Positions 25,715-35,363 of a stretch of 52,534 nt of DNA are shown piece after piece. Source of the stretch: JAAYJT01 sp037446395 (lineage in GTDB: Bacteria; Bacteroidota; Bacteroidia; Bacteroidales; JAAYJT01). Location of the stretch: positions 1 through 52,534 of the forward strand of contig JBBIIP010000020.1 in NCBI GenBank assembly GCA_037446395.1. The letters run 5' to 3'. The translations under genes and the position numbers were made by a program. The notes beneath the pieces were generated by a model. The model was given only the letters and a program-made list of their open reading frames with translations. It was not told where the DNA came from and searched no databases. The number at the start of each line of letters is the position of its first letter. Position 1 is the first letter of the stretch.

Positions 25715-27847
25715 TTAGGGTGCAGGTTGTTCCGGCTTGGGAAGCAACACCCGGCGCGAAAGTTTGAGCTTGCCCGTTTTACTGTCTATCTCAATGAGTT
25801 TTACATCTATTTGGTCCCCCACTTTGAGAACGCTTTCAACATCTTTAATGCGTGCCCAGTCAATTTCCGAAATGTGCAATAAGCCATCTTTTCCGGGGAG
25901 AATTTCAACAAATGCTCCAAATGTGGTAATATTTTTTACGACTCCTTTGTACACTGCATTGAGTTCAGGAATGGCTGTGATTCGCCTGATTTTATTTTTA
26001 ACCATTTCGATACTCTCCTTGTTGTTCGAAACAATATCAATAATTCCGAACTCTCCTACTTCCTCAATCACGATGGTCGAGTTGGTTTCGCGCTGCATTT
26101 CCTGGATGATTTTTCCACCCGGGCCAATAACTGCACCGATGAATTCGCGGGGGATGGTAATTTTTACAATACGCGGCACAAACGGCTTGTAATCTTCACG
26201 CGGTTTGTTTATGGTTTTTGACATCTCGCCGAGAATATGCATGCGGCCACGCCTGGCTTGTGCAAGTGCTTCGGATAAAACCTGGAACGAAAGCCCGTCA
26301 ACTTTTATATCCATTTGGCAGGCAGTGATGCCTTTTTCTGTTCCGGTAACTTTAAAGTCCATATCTCCCAGGTGATCTTCATCGCCGAGAATATCGGACA
26401 GGATGGCATAGCGACCGGTCTTGGTATCGCTAATCATGCCCATGGCTATGCCCGATACCGGGCGGATAAGTTTTACTCCGGCATCCAGTAATGCAAGTGT
26501 TCCGGCACACACCGTAGCCATCGAAGATGAACCGTTAGACTCCAGAATATCAGATACAACGCGGATGGTATAAGGATTTTCGTCGGATCCGGGTATCATG
26601 TTTTTCAACGCACGCAATGCCAGGTTACCATGGCCAATCTCGCGGCGGCCTGTAGTGCGTATGGGTTTGACTTCGCCAGTGCTAAATGGCGGAAAATTAT
26701 AATGCAGTATAAAATCTACCTTGCCTTCAATTACTGCGCCATCAATCACCTGCTCATCGAGTTTGGTGCCAAGGGTCACGGTTGTGAGCGATTGCGTTTC
26801 TCCACGAGTAAAAATCGAGGAGCCATGTACTGCAGGCAAATAATCAACTTCGCACCAGATGGGTCTGATTTCTTCGAGTTTGCGACCGTCAAGACGCATT
26901 CGTTCGTTGAGCACAACATCGCGCACTGCGTCCTTGTGAACATCATGAAAATAGCGATCTATCATGAAGGCTTTTTCTTTCCTTACCTCTTCGGGAAGCA
27001 AATCAATGAAACCAGTTTTAACTTTATCAAAAGCTTCGTTGCGTTCCTGTTTGCCTGTTCCCGATTTTGCTATTGCATAAAGCTGGTTATATACAGCTTT
27101 TCTAAGTTGTTCTTTTAATTCTTCATCGTTTGTTTCATGACAGTATTGCCTTTTGGTGCTGGCTTTGTCAACTTCGGCGGCAAGTTCTTTTTGTATCCGG
27201 CATTGTATCTTAATTGCATCGTGAGCAATTTTCAATGCTTCGATCATGTCATCCTCGCTTACTTCTTTCATTTCGCCCTCCACCATCATGATGTTTTCCT
27301 CGGTGGCGCCAACCATGATATCCATATCCAGGTCAGTTATTTCTTTCACGGAAGGGTTAATGATATATTTTCCGCTAATTCTGCCTACCCTGACCTCAGA
27401 GATAGGTCCGTTAAACGGAATATCAGAAACTGCAATCGCGGCTGATGCAGCTAATCCGGCCAATGCATCGGGCATGACATTATTATCGGATGATATGAGT
27501 GTAACCAATACTTGCACTTCGGCATGATAATCGCCGGGGAAGAGCGGTCGCAACACCCTGTCAATCAATCTACTGATAAGCACTTCATAGTCAGAGGGGC
27601 GGGTTTCTCTCTTAAAAAACCCACCCGGGAATCTTCCGGCTGCAGCATATTTTTCGCGATACTCTACGCTCAAGGGCATGAAATCAACATTCTCCTGCGC
27701 ATCCTTTCTTGCCACAACAGTTGCAAGCAGCATCGTGTCGTTCATTTTTACCACAACAGCCCCATCGGCTTGTTTGGCAAGCTTGCCTGTTTCAATACTG
27801 ATGATCCTTCCATCACCCAAATCGAAGGATTTTGTAATAATTTTCAT
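25715..27847 (-). CDS. pnp: Polyribonucleotide nucleotidyltransferase (PNPase)
   Basis: Phosphorolytic 3'-5' exoribonuclease of mRNA turnover (710 aa, trimer). Two RNase PH domains cover about residues 1-215 and 310-540, with the FFKRETRPSDYEVLISRLIDR block in the first. The catalytic aspartate region GDMDFKVTGTEKGITACQMD (near 485) is in the second. A KH domain (PGGKIIQEMQ, about 560-615) and an S1 domain (YKGVVKNITTFGAFVEI, about 625-695) follow. All domains are intact. It lies downstream of rpsO, the classic rpsO-pnp order, with a hairpin terminator between them, so pnp is reached by read-through or from its own promoter. Confidence 0.97.
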   Translation of the reverse strand: MKIITKSFDLGDGRIISIETGKLAKQADGAVVVKMNDTMLLATVVARKDAQENVDFMPLSVEYREKYAAAGRFPGGFFKRETRPSDYEVLISRLIDRVLRPLFPGDYHAEVQVLVTLISSDNNVMPDALAGLAASAAIAVSDIPFNGPISEVRVGRISGKYIINPSVKEITDLDMDIMVGATEENIMMVEGEMKEVSEDDMIEALKIAHDAIKIQCRIQKELAAEVDKASTKRQYCHETNDEELKEQLRKAVYNQLYAIAKSGTGKQERNEAFDKVKTGFIDLLPEEVRKEKAFMIDRYFHDVHKDAVRDVVLNERMRLDGRKLEEIRPIWCEVDYLPAVHGSSIFTRGETQSLTTVTLGTKLDEQVIDGAVIEGKVDFILHYNFPPFSTGEVKPIRTTGRREIGHGNLALRALKNMIPGSDENPYTIRVVSDILESNGSSSMATVCAGTLALLDAGVKLIRPVSGIAMGMISDTKTGRYAILSDILGDEDHLGDMDFKVTGTEKGITACQMDIKVDGLSFQVLSEALAQARRGRMHILGEMSKTINKPREDYKPFVPRIVKITIPREFIGAVIGPGGKIIQEMQRETNSTIVIEEVGEFGIIDIVSNNKESIEMVKNKIRRITAIPELNAVYKGVVKNITTFGAFVEILPGKDGLLHISEIDWARIKDVESVLKVGDQIDVKLIEIDSKTGKLKLSRRVLLPKPEQPAP

Positions 27848-27920
27848 TTTTTAAACTGATTTTACTGTTTCTGAATTGATCCTCTTTGTCCACATACCTG
27901 CTTAGGTAAGTTTTGTATAT

Positions 27921-27950
27921 AAAAAAAGGCAATTGCTCAATTGCCTTTTT
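27921..27950 (-). terminator. Hairpin terminator between rpsO and pnp
   Basis: Bases 27923-27935 and 27938-27950 form a 13-bp perfect stem (AAAAAGGCAATTG), flanked by T-runs on both strands (A-run at 27921, T-run ending 27950), so it could stop RNA polymerase from either side. For the minus-strand rpsO transcript it is a classic intrinsic terminator or attenuator located about 23 bases after the rpsO stop. Confidence 0.8.
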
Positions 27951-27972
27951 CTATTTGGTAGCATGGATGTAG

Positions 27973-28242
27973 TTACTTCCTGATGCCAAGTTTCTTGATG
28001 ATCTCGCGATAGCGTAAGATGTCCTTTTCTTTCAAATAATCGAGCAAACGCCTTCTTTTGCCAACAAGTCGCACGAGCGAACGTTCAGTAGCCCTGTCCT
28101 TGCGGTTGAGTTTCAAATGTTCGGTTAAGTGTTTGATCCTGTGCGTGAACAGAGCAACTTGCCCTTCTGGAGATCCAGTGTCGAATTCAGATCTGCCAAA
28201 GTCTCTAAAAAGTTCTTTTTTGGTCTCTTTTGTAAGGTACAT
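27973..28242 (-). CDS. rpsO: 30S ribosomal protein S15
   Basis: Small-subunit protein (89 aa) that binds 16S rRNA h20/h22 and starts the assembly of the central domain. The protein shows the family's all-helical fold with RSEFDTGSPEGQVALFTHRI (residues about 13-32), LTEHLKLNRKDRATERSLVRL and the C-terminal GKRRRLLDYLKEKDILRYREII. Length and all conserved residues match. It has the best promoter in the window (28287-28317) and a terminator 23 bases after its stop, with pnp next. Confidence 0.97.
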   Translation of the reverse strand: MYLTKETKKELFRDFGRSEFDTGSPEGQVALFTHRIKHLTEHLKLNRKDRATERSLVRLVGKRRRLLDYLKEKDILRYREIIKKLGIRK

Positions 28243-28286
28243 AAATTCTTTACCTCTTTAAATTATGATATTCTTAAAATGGGGTG

Positions 28287-28317
28287 CAAAAATATTACTT
28301 ATTTTCGGAATAACAAA
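28287..28317 (-). promoter_or_regulatory. Full Bacteroidota-type promoter of rpsO
   Basis: On the minus strand a TTTG (-33, 28314-28317) is followed after exactly 19 bases by TATTTTTG (-7, 28287-28294), the classic TTTG-N19-TAnnTTTG layout recognised by the phylum's RpoD. Transcription should start near 28281, giving a leader of about 38 bases before the rpsO ATG. It is the only promoter in the window with both elements at correct spacing. Confidence 0.75.
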
Positions 28318-28535
28318 GAATTACCGAAATTAAATTATCTAATTGATGAAGTTTTATCAGGATGCCCATTTAACCGGATAAGTTTTTCATTCAACCATTC
28401 CTTGCCAATGAAGGTTTTTAGGTTTTGCCATCTGAAAAAATAAAATTTTCTGGCGGGGTCAGGGATTTTATTTAAATGTGGCTGATTTATGTATCGCTGA
28501 AAAATATTTCAGATGGGGGAATCTTCTAATTTCTT

Positions 28536-29885
28536 TCATTCGAGAATTCTGCCACTGATTTCTTTTAATCCGATTTCGACAATCCTTGTCTGGTAGCGTG
28601 CTGTGATCAAACGGCTTTCGGCTAACAAGAAATTCTTTTGCGCTTCACGAAGTTCAATTCCAGAGAGTTCGCCCAAGCGGAATCGTTCCATGGCAATTTC
28701 GAGATTGGTTGCAGCAACTTTGTGATTTTGTTCCTCGAAATCAGCGAGTTGAATTTTACTCTGCAAGCTCAAAAAAGCAGCCGTAAGGTCTGCCTCGAGC
28801 CTGGCGCGATAATCTACGAGTTCAATTTCAGCGTTTTCAGCCGAAATTCGGGCATTTGCAATCTGCCTGTTCAGGTTAAAACCGTTAAAAATGTTTATCC
28901 CGGCTGTGATTCCATAGCTAACTCCTGATGTTCGGTTACTTTTTAGAAATCCTGACTCTGATTCGGACTTCACAAAATTATATCCGGTATTAAGATTTAG
29001 ACGCGGAAACCTTCGTGCAGCCAGCTCACGTATTTGAAGATTTGCCACCCGATGGTCTGAAAGATTAATCAAAAGTCCTGCGTTGGCATGCATCGTATTT
29101 TCAAAAAGAACGTTCCACGCAGGCAGAGGGGCTATGGCGATAAAGCCAACCACATCAAACTCGCTGTTGATATTTCTTGCCAGCAGGTTATTCAACCTGA
29201 TTTTGGCCGTACGGTAATTTTCGAGGTTGGTGAGTTGCTCTGATCGGTCGGCATTGTAATCAACCTGGGCCTGAAGCAACTCCAGGCGGGAGGCAGCGCC
29301 CAAGAGAAGTTTTTCGTTGGCCAGACGAACTCTCTCATCCGAAATTGCCAGCGTTTTCTCGATTACTTGCAGTCGTTGCTTCTGGCGAACCAGGTCGTAA
29401 TAGGATTGCATCACATTGGCAATGGTGCGCTCGATCGTCATGCGGGCTGCCAGTTCGCCCATTTTTTCAAACTCCTTGAGTTTTTCATAGGTCGTAAACA
29501 TGGCCAAACCATCAAACAATGTCCAGGTTAATGATGTGCCGAGGCTGATGGAATTTGATTTAGCCTTGTCTCGCTCATTGATCTGTCCTGAAAGGTATTC
29601 CTGTCTGGAGTTCTGTATATTGTTGTTTTGTGAACCCGTCATATCTAGTGAAGGAAGAAACCCTGCGTTGCCCCAGGTGCTGTTGTTGGCCGAAAGCTCA
29701 GCCTGATTTTTTGCGATGCGTATCGAATAGTTATTTTCCAGTGCTAACCTAATTGCCTCTTCGGGAGTTAATAATGTTTGAGCCAAAACTTTCTCTGCAG
29801 AGAGTAGGAGCAAACTGAGAATGAGTGTCTTTGCTAATGGTGCAGCGAGCAACCTGACAGGCCTATTGCAATGCAGTGTCGACAT
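28536..29885 (-). CDS. TolC-family outer-membrane efflux protein
   Basis: Outer-membrane channel of a tripartite efflux pump (about 449 aa). A signal peptide (LAKTLILSLLLLSAEKVLAQ) is followed by two repeats of the outer-membrane efflux protein domain (about residues 40-240 and 260-440). Typical features are the LTPEEAIRLALENNYSI opening, long heptad-like helices and a YNADRSEQLTNLENYRTAKI segment. The start at 29885 was chosen because AAAGGA lies 8 bases upstream and it gives a signal peptide at the N-terminus. It overlaps the RND pump gene's 3' end by about 23 bases. Third gene of an operon with adaptor and pump. Confidence 0.9.
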   Translation of the reverse strand: MSTLHCNRPVRLLAAPLAKTLILSLLLLSAEKVLAQTLLTPEEAIRLALENNYSIRIAKNQAELSANNSTWGNAGFLPSLDMTGSQNNNIQNSRQEYLSGQINERDKAKSNSISLGTSLTWTLFDGLAMFTTYEKLKEFEKMGELAARMTIERTIANVMQSYYDLVRQKQRLQVIEKTLAISDERVRLANEKLLLGAASRLELLQAQVDYNADRSEQLTNLENYRTAKIRLNNLLARNINSEFDVVGFIAIAPLPAWNVLFENTMHANAGLLINLSDHRVANLQIRELAARRFPRLNLNTGYNFVKSESESGFLKSNRTSGVSYGITAGINIFNGFNLNRQIANARISAENAEIELVDYRARLEADLTAAFLSLQSKIQLADFEEQNHKVAATNLEIAMERFRLGELSGIELREAQKNFLLAESRLITARYQTRIVEIGLKEISGRILE

Positions 29886-32800
29886 TTGTGACATCCTTTC
29901 GTTCTTCTGAAATGTATGAATAAATGGCTGGAATAACATATAAGGTAAGAATGGTAGCAAATAGCAGGCCGCCGATAATGGCAGTACCCATCGAAGCCCG
30001 GCTTTCTGCTCCCGCACCCAAGGCCAATGCGATCGGAGTTGCTCCAAGAATGGTCGAGAGGCTGGTCATGAGAATAGGCCTGAAGCGTGCAACCGCTGCA
30101 TCCTGGATGGCATTCATCCGCGCTAAACCTTGCGCCTTGCGCTGGTTGGCAAATTCTACGATCAGGATGCCGTTTTTGGCCACCAGGCCAATCAGCATAA
30201 TGATGCCTATCTGGCTAAAGATATTTAGTGTGTCTCTGAAATACCAGAGTGTGAGTACCGCACCTGCCAAGGCTAACGGTACGGTGAACATAATAATCAA
30301 CGGGTCACGAAAACTTTCGAACTGTGCAGCCAACACCAGGTAGATGAGAATCAATGCAAACACAAAAGCAAAAACCAGGCTTGAAGAACTTTCGGCAAAA
30401 TCTTTTGAGGCACCGGCCAGGGCTGTGCTGTATCGGTCATCAAGTACTCTTTCGGCAATGCGATCCATTTCATCAATCCCCTGCCCTATTGTGATTCCCC
30501 TAGCTGGGTTAGCCGAAACAGTGGCTGATACAAAACGATTAAATCGGTATAGTTGTGGCGGGTTTATCTCTTCGCGTAGTGACACCAGGTTATCGAGCTG
30601 AATCATTGCCCCGCGGTTGTTTCTTACATATAAGGATTTCAGGTCCAAGGGTTTGTTTCTACTCTCCCGCTCCATCTGACCGATCACCTGATACTGCTTG
30701 CTGTTCATCACATAGAATCCGAACCGCTGTCCGCTGAATGCCAACGAAAGTGTTTGGGAAATATCAAGTGCCGAAACACCAAGATTGCGTGCTTTATTTC
30801 TGTCAATGCTTACTGAGATTTCGGGTTTATTGAATTTCAGGTTCAGATCTGCAAACTGAAATACAGGGTTTTTATAAACTTCCGCCATGAAGGCAGGGAG
30901 AATTTTCCTTAGTGATTCGAAGTTTGGTGCCTGTATTACATATTGAACGGGCAACCCCCCACCTTGCCCACCGATGCTTTGATCTTGGGCAACAAATGCC
31001 CGTGCGGCGCTGAGTTGTCTCACTTTGCCCGAGAGGTCATCGGCAATCTCCTGCTGCGAACGCACCCGCTGGTCGGGATTTACCAGCCGCATTCTCACAA
31101 AGCCGGAATTCACTCCTCCCCCACCTCCAAAACCGGGGCTTGTAATTGAAACAAGTGTTTTGGTTTCAGGCACCTCTTTCTGAATCAGACTTACGAGTTG
31201 ATTCATATATTTTTCCATGTAATCATACGACATACCTTCGGGAGCCGTTGCGGTTATTCGCAATCCCGAACGGTCTTCGAGGGGAGCAAGTTCTGAGGGC
31301 AGCTGTCGTCCAAAACCAATAATCATCCCCAATGCAATTAGAATGATCACAAATGCAAGCCATCGATATTTCAGAAAACCCTGCAATGAGCTTCGATAGG
31401 AATTTGCCATGCCAGCGAAAAACGGCTCCGAAAACTTGTACAACCAGTTTTGCTCTTTTCTTCGTTTGAGAATCCGTGTCGAAAGCATGGGTGTGAGCGT
31501 AAGTGCGACAAAACTGGAAATGATGACTGCACCTGACAACACAATACCAAATTCGCGAAAAAGCCTTCCGGTGATCCCCTGAAGAAAGATGACCGGCATA
31601 AACACGGCTACCAAGGCCACCGTGGTCGCAACGACTGCAAAAAATATTTCTGAAGAACCTTTTAATCCGGCTTCGATTGGCGAAAGCCCGTTTTCGATTT
31701 TTGTATAAATGTTTTCGAGCACTACGATAGCATCGTCAACCACAAGGCCGATGGCCAGCACAATTCCAAGCAGGGTGAGTACATTGATCGAAAAACCGGC
31801 AAGATACATGATAAAAAATGCGCCGATCAGGCTTATTGGAATAACAATCACAGGAATGATGGTGGTTCGCCAATCGCGTAGGAACGCAAAAATGATCATT
31901 ACGACCAGAAAAAAGGCCACAAAAATTGTTTGCATCACTTCCTTGATAGAGTCCCTGATATATTCAGTGGTATCAAACCCCACGCCGGTTTTTATATCTT
32001 CGGGAAGGTCTTTTTTGATTTGTTCGAGTCGGCGATAAAATTCATCAGCTATTTCGATATGATTTGAACCCGGCTGAGGGATGATTACATTGCCAACCAT
32101 CGGAACATTGTTGAGTTTGAGGATCGAGCGCTCGTTTTCGGGGCCCAGTTCTGCACGGCCAACATCGCGAAAGCGGATGAGCGCATTGCCCTGCTCGCGA
32201 ATGATCAGGTTATTAAAATCTTCGGGTGTGGTCAGGCGGCCGAGGGTGCGAACGGTAAGTTCGGTTGCAGCGCCTTCGATACGGCCTGACGGCAATTCAA
32301 TATTTTCGCGTGCCAGCGCATTTCTGATATCCATCGGTGTCAATCCATAAGCGGCCAGTTTCGAGGGATTCATCCACAAACGCATGGAGTAGCGTTTGGA
32401 GCCCCAGATTGAAATTTCGCTCACTCCCGAAATCGTTTGCAAGCGCTCTTTGAAGATTCTCTCGGCTATGTCGGTCAATTCAAGCAGTGAGCGTTGGTCG
32501 CTGCTGATATAAAGGAAAATAATCGGGCTGGCATCAGCATCGGCTTTGGCCACAATCGGCGGGTCAGTGTCGGCCGGCAATCTCATGAGGGTGCGTGATA
32601 CACGATCGCGCACATCGTTGGCGGCAGCTTCAAGATCCACATCAAGGTCAAACTCAACCCTGATACCACTGCGGCCGTCACGACTTGTTGAAGTCAATGT
32701 TCTGATTCCGGCAATGCCGTTGATTGATTCCTCGAGTGGCTCGGTGATTTGCGATTCAATCACATCGGCATTGGCCCCAACATAGCTGGTGCTCACGGTT

Positions 32801-32934
32801 ATTACCGGTGGGTCAACACTTGGATATTCGCGAATTCCCAGGTAAGTGAGGCCGATAATTCCGAAAATCAAAATAACAATTGACATTACCGTTGCAAGAA
32901 CGGGTCGTTTTATGCTCAATGATGATAGTCCCAT
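29863..32934 (-). CDS. RND efflux transporter (AcrB/MexB type)
   Basis: Inner-membrane proton-driven pump (1,023 aa from the chosen start) with twelve transmembrane helices and two large periplasmic loops. The N-terminus is the typical LSIKRPVLATVMSIVILIFG. A conserved transmembrane-4 stretch GIVLAIGLVVDDAIVVLENI (near residue 400) carries the paired aspartates of the proton relay; the C-terminal half repeats the layout (LIGLVAKNGILIVEFAN). Sequence relates it to the HAE1 family, which exports hydrophobic drugs, bile salts or lipids; the substrate is unknown. The ATG at 32934 gives the usual family N-terminus; an in-frame ATG at 32958 adds 8 residues. It ends inside the TolC gene. Confidence 0.93.
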   Translation of the reverse strand: MGLSSLSIKRPVLATVMSIVILIFGIIGLTYLGIREYPSVDPPVITVSTSYVGANADVIESQITEPLEESINGIAGIRTLTSTSRDGRSGIRVEFDLDVDLEAAANDVRDRVSRTLMRLPADTDPPIVAKADADASPIIFLYISSDQRSLLELTDIAERIFKERLQTISGVSEISIWGSKRYSMRLWMNPSKLAAYGLTPMDIRNALARENIELPSGRIEGAATELTVRTLGRLTTPEDFNNLIIREQGNALIRFRDVGRAELGPENERSILKLNNVPMVGNVIIPQPGSNHIEIADEFYRRLEQIKKDLPEDIKTGVGFDTTEYIRDSIKEVMQTIFVAFFLVVMIIFAFLRDWRTTIIPVIVIPISLIGAFFIMYLAGFSINVLTLLGIVLAIGLVVDDAIVVLENIYTKIENGLSPIEAGLKGSSEIFFAVVATTVALVAVFMPVIFLQGITGRLFREFGIVLSGAVIISSFVALTLTPMLSTRILKRRKEQNWLYKFSEPFFAGMANSYRSSLQGFLKYRWLAFVIILIALGMIIGFGRQLPSELAPLEDRSGLRITATAPEGMSYDYMEKYMNQLVSLIQKEVPETKTLVSITSPGFGGGGGVNSGFVRMRLVNPDQRVRSQQEIADDLSGKVRQLSAARAFVAQDQSIGGQGGGLPVQYVIQAPNFESLRKILPAFMAEVYKNPVFQFADLNLKFNKPEISVSIDRNKARNLGVSALDISQTLSLAFSGQRFGFYVMNSKQYQVIGQMERESRNKPLDLKSLYVRNNRGAMIQLDNLVSLREEINPPQLYRFNRFVSATVSANPARGITIGQGIDEMDRIAERVLDDRYSTALAGASKDFAESSSSLVFAFVFALILIYLVLAAQFESFRDPLIIMFTVPLALAGAVLTLWYFRDTLNIFSQIGIIMLIGLVAKNGILIVEFANQRKAQGLARMNAIQDAAVARFRPILMTSLSTILGATPIALALGAGAESRASMGTAIIGGLLFATILTLYVIPAIYSYISEERKDVTNVDTALQ

Positions 32935-32981
32935 TTCTTTGTTGTTCGTGTTAGTCAAAAATATGATTTAGCCGTCAGCAA

Positions 32982-34070
32982 TTACTGGAGGTTGACAATA
33001 TCAACGGGCATTCCTTTGCGGAGTTGAAGCAGTCCTGTCGTAATGACTGTATCGCCTGCCTGTAGGCCTTGCGTAACCTGAATCTTGTCGCTGCTCCGGA
33101 TGCCCACTTCTACATTCACCTGCTCGGCTTTTCCGTTTCTGTAAAGAAAGACTTTGAACGCCCCCTGCTCTGGCACGACAGCTTCGGTCGGAATGGTTAT
33201 CGTATTAAAATAAGTTTCCAAAACCAGTTCGATATTGGCAAAAGTGCCTGGCAGCACTTCCATACGGCTATTTGCAAAAAGAGCCCTGAGTTTAAGGGTT
33301 CTGGTGTTTTGATCAATAATAGGCTCAATGGCATAAACTTTGGCATCAAGCATCTGGTTGCTGTTCCCGGTGCTGAAAGTAATGCGATTGCCAACACCAA
33401 CATGGGTTGCATAGCGCTCAGGAATGGTGAATTCGATCTTTACCGGTTGAATTTTGGTTAGCGTGGCAATGCGGACACTTGGATTAATGTAGCTGCCCTC
33501 ACTCACATAGCGCAGGCCGATGATGCCATCGAACGGAGCGACCACCCGGGTTTTTGCAATTTGGGCTTCAAGAGCACTTATTTCAGCGCGGTTGGTATTC
33601 AGATCGGTGAGGGCTTTGTCGTAAACTTCTCTGCTCACGGCTTCTTTTTCGAGCAGCATACGCTGCCGATACTCCCTGTCTTGAAGCAGAGTGCTTTGAT
33701 ATTTCAATCTTTGCATCTGGGCCTGCAAATCAGCATCGTTTATCGAAAGCAACAGGTCTCCTTTTCTGACGCGAGAACCCTCTTTGAATAAAAGTGATGT
33801 GATTTTACCAGCAGTTTCACTCGATAAATCAACCGCTTCATCGGGCAGGATACTTCCGGTGGTAAGAATTTTATTGTCGAGCTCAATAAGATTTACTACC
33901 ATGCCATTCACCTGAAGTTTTGAGGCTGCAGCAGGGATGCTTTTTTCATGACTGGGGCTTTTTTCAAACCATCCTAACCTTCGCCCAAGGAGATAGAGGA
34001 GTACCAAACCAACGAGTGAGAAAAGAAAAATACGTTTCAAAATTCTATTCATAATCAAGGAGTATTTCAT
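32982..34070 (-). CDS. HlyD/MFP-family periplasmic adaptor
   Basis: Membrane-fusion protein (362 aa) linking the RND pump to the TolC channel. An N-terminal membrane anchor (FSLVGLVLLYLL, about residues 16-28) is followed by a biotinyl-lipoyl-like domain (ETAGKITSLLFKEGSRVRKGDLLLSI), a helical hairpin (MQRLKYQSTLLQDREYRQ...) and a beta-barrel domain (FTIPERYATHVGVGNRIT) with KAEQVNVEVG near the end. All are normal for AcrA-like adaptors. ATGs at 34070 and 34052 are both plausible starts; a basic MNRILKRIF before the anchor could favour the latter. It is the first gene of the three-gene efflux operon; palindromes at 34097-34193 lie upstream and could bind a repressor, but no regulator gene is nearby. 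Confidence 0.9.
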   Translation of the reverse strand: MKYSLIMNRILKRIFLFSLVGLVLLYLLGRRLGWFEKSPSHEKSIPAAASKLQVNGMVVNLIELDNKILTTGSILPDEAVDLSSETAGKITSLLFKEGSRVRKGDLLLSINDADLQAQMQRLKYQSTLLQDREYRQRMLLEKEAVSREVYDKALTDLNTNRAEISALEAQIAKTRVVAPFDGIIGLRYVSEGSYINPSVRIATLTKIQPVKIEFTIPERYATHVGVGNRITFSTGNSNQMLDAKVYAIEPIIDQNTRTLKLRALFANSRMEVLPGTFANIELVLETYFNTITIPTEAVVPEQGAFKVFLYRNGKAEQVNVEVGIRSSDKIQVTQGLQAGDTVITTGLLQLRKGMPVDIVNLQ

Positions 34071-34096
34071 TTAACCGGCAGTGAATCAGGCCTTTC

Positions 34097-34193
34097 AAAC
34101 CGGTTTAATATTTAATTAACAAATCAAAGGATTAATGACCTATTCCAAACAATTAATTCGTGAATTGGTTTAAACCGATAAACCTACCAATTC
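34097..34193. promoter_or_regulatory. Palindromes upstream of the efflux operon, possible operators
   Basis: A 10-bp perfect palindrome AAACCGGTTT lies at 34097-34106. A second dyad, GAATTGGT (34162-34169) and ACCAATTC (34186-34193), encloses GGTTTAAACC at 34167-34176. Both share GGTTTAA and lie 27-125 bases upstream of the adaptor start, in a 513-base gap (34071-34583) between the operon and idi. Multidrug pumps are often repressed at such dyads by TetR-family proteins. I see no -7/-33 pair here, and the rest of the gap, up to idi, shows nothing else I can support. Confidence 0.4.
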
Positions 34194-34583
34194 AGAAGAA
34201 GATGAAACATTTTAGACAATCAAAATCAAAATTTCTTGCACTTTGAGCAACAATATTTTTTAACCAAAACTTTCTCAACGTTTATGGTACAAAATCGACA
34301 GAAGGCGCGGAAAATCATTGGGTATTAAGTCGCCAAAAATTCTATATTATAATTATGATAAAAATGTAGCATGTGTGTTTTGAATCTATCCAGGCAACTT
34401 CATGGTGCGTAAGTTTGTAGTGTATGTTATTTATGTTTATTTTTATGCCCTTCTGGAAACAATAAGACGAATGCCGATCACACTCACCCTGAATGAATGC
34501 GCACGCTTCTAAACTCAACAAAATACGAGCTGCTTAACATGACTTATGTCTGGAATAGGCCCGGAGTAATAAACTAATCGGTA

Positions 34584-35096
34584 ATGGAACAAGTAATCCT
34601 GGTTAATGGCAATGATGAACCGGTCGGGGTTGAGGAAAAACTCAAAGTCCATGAATCGGCACTCCTGCATCGGGCGTTTTCGGTTTTCATATTTAACCGG
34701 CAAGGCGAGCTGATGTTGCAGCAGCGCGCCTTGCATAAATATCACAGCCCTGGCCTCTGGACCAACACCTGTTGCAGCCACCCGCGTCCCGGGGAGGAAA
34801 CGTTGGCAGCCGCCCATCGTCGTTTAAAAGAAGAGATGGGGTTCGACTGCGAGCTGCATTGGAAACTTTCTTTTATATATCGAGCAACCTTTGACAATGG
34901 ATTGACCGAACACGAATTTGATCACGTTTTTTTCGGGACATACAACCACGCCCCTGTGATTGATCTGGCGGAAGTGGCAACCTGGAAATGGATGAATATG
35001 GAGGTTTTGGAGGCCGAAATACAAAAAAACCCACACCTCTTCACAGTGTGGTTCAAGATCGCCTTAAAAGAAATCAACAAAAACAACTTTTTATAA
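34584..35096 (+). CDS. idi: Isopentenyl-diphosphate delta-isomerase, type 1
   Basis: Interconverts isopentenyl and dimethylallyl diphosphate in isoprenoid synthesis (170 aa, Nudix-type fold, Mg2+/Mn2+ dependent). The active-site block TNTCCSHPRPGE (residues about 58-69) carries the catalytic cysteine, and LKEEMGFDC and LTEHEFDHVFFG (with a metal/catalytic glutamate and histidine) follow. Length is close to E. coli Idi. It stands alone, with a 513-base gap before it and no recognisable -7 box. Homologous enzymes are present in only some bacteria that use the deoxyxylulose pathway; there is no other isoprenoid gene in view. Confidence 0.93.
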   Translation: MEQVILVNGNDEPVGVEEKLKVHESALLHRAFSVFIFNRQGELMLQQRALHKYHSPGLWTNTCCSHPRPGEETLAAAHRRLKEEMGFDCELHWKLSFIYRATFDNGLTEHEFDHVFFGTYNHAPVIDLAEVATWKWMNMEVLEAEIQKNPHLFTVWFKIALKEINKNNFL

Positions 35097-35227
35097 CCTG
35101 GTTTTGGGCAGCCTTATCAGTGGCTTCCATTTCCTACTAATATTGAGTGTTGTGTAAGGCGCAGCCATAAATACATCTTGCACGGCTCTTATCGGAGCCC
35201 CCCAAAGGCCATCAAAAACCCTATAAC

Positions 35228-35251
35228 CACCGGAATTAATAAATTCTGGTG
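35228..35251. repeat. 10-bp hairpin between idi and the coiled-coil gene
   Basis: CACCGGAATT at 35228-35237 pairs with AATTCTGGTG at 35242-35251 (one G-U) around a 4-base loop. It is not followed by a T-run on either strand. The rest of the 35097-35363 gap holds no gene I can support; it may carry a small mRNA-stabilising hairpin or the remnant of a mobile element. Confidence 0.4.
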
Positions 35252-35363
35252 AAGCTACTCAGGTATTATCTGGAGTTGTATTTTGATAAAAATTCCGGCA
35301 TCAAGAAGGCAGCCGTAGCCTAGATTTATGATGTAGTGTCATCGAAGATAAAACCCAATGCCA

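Noticed and set aside
26630..27118. 162-codon plus-strand reading frame within pnp
   Set aside because: Antisense to a well-conserved pnp; no motifs.
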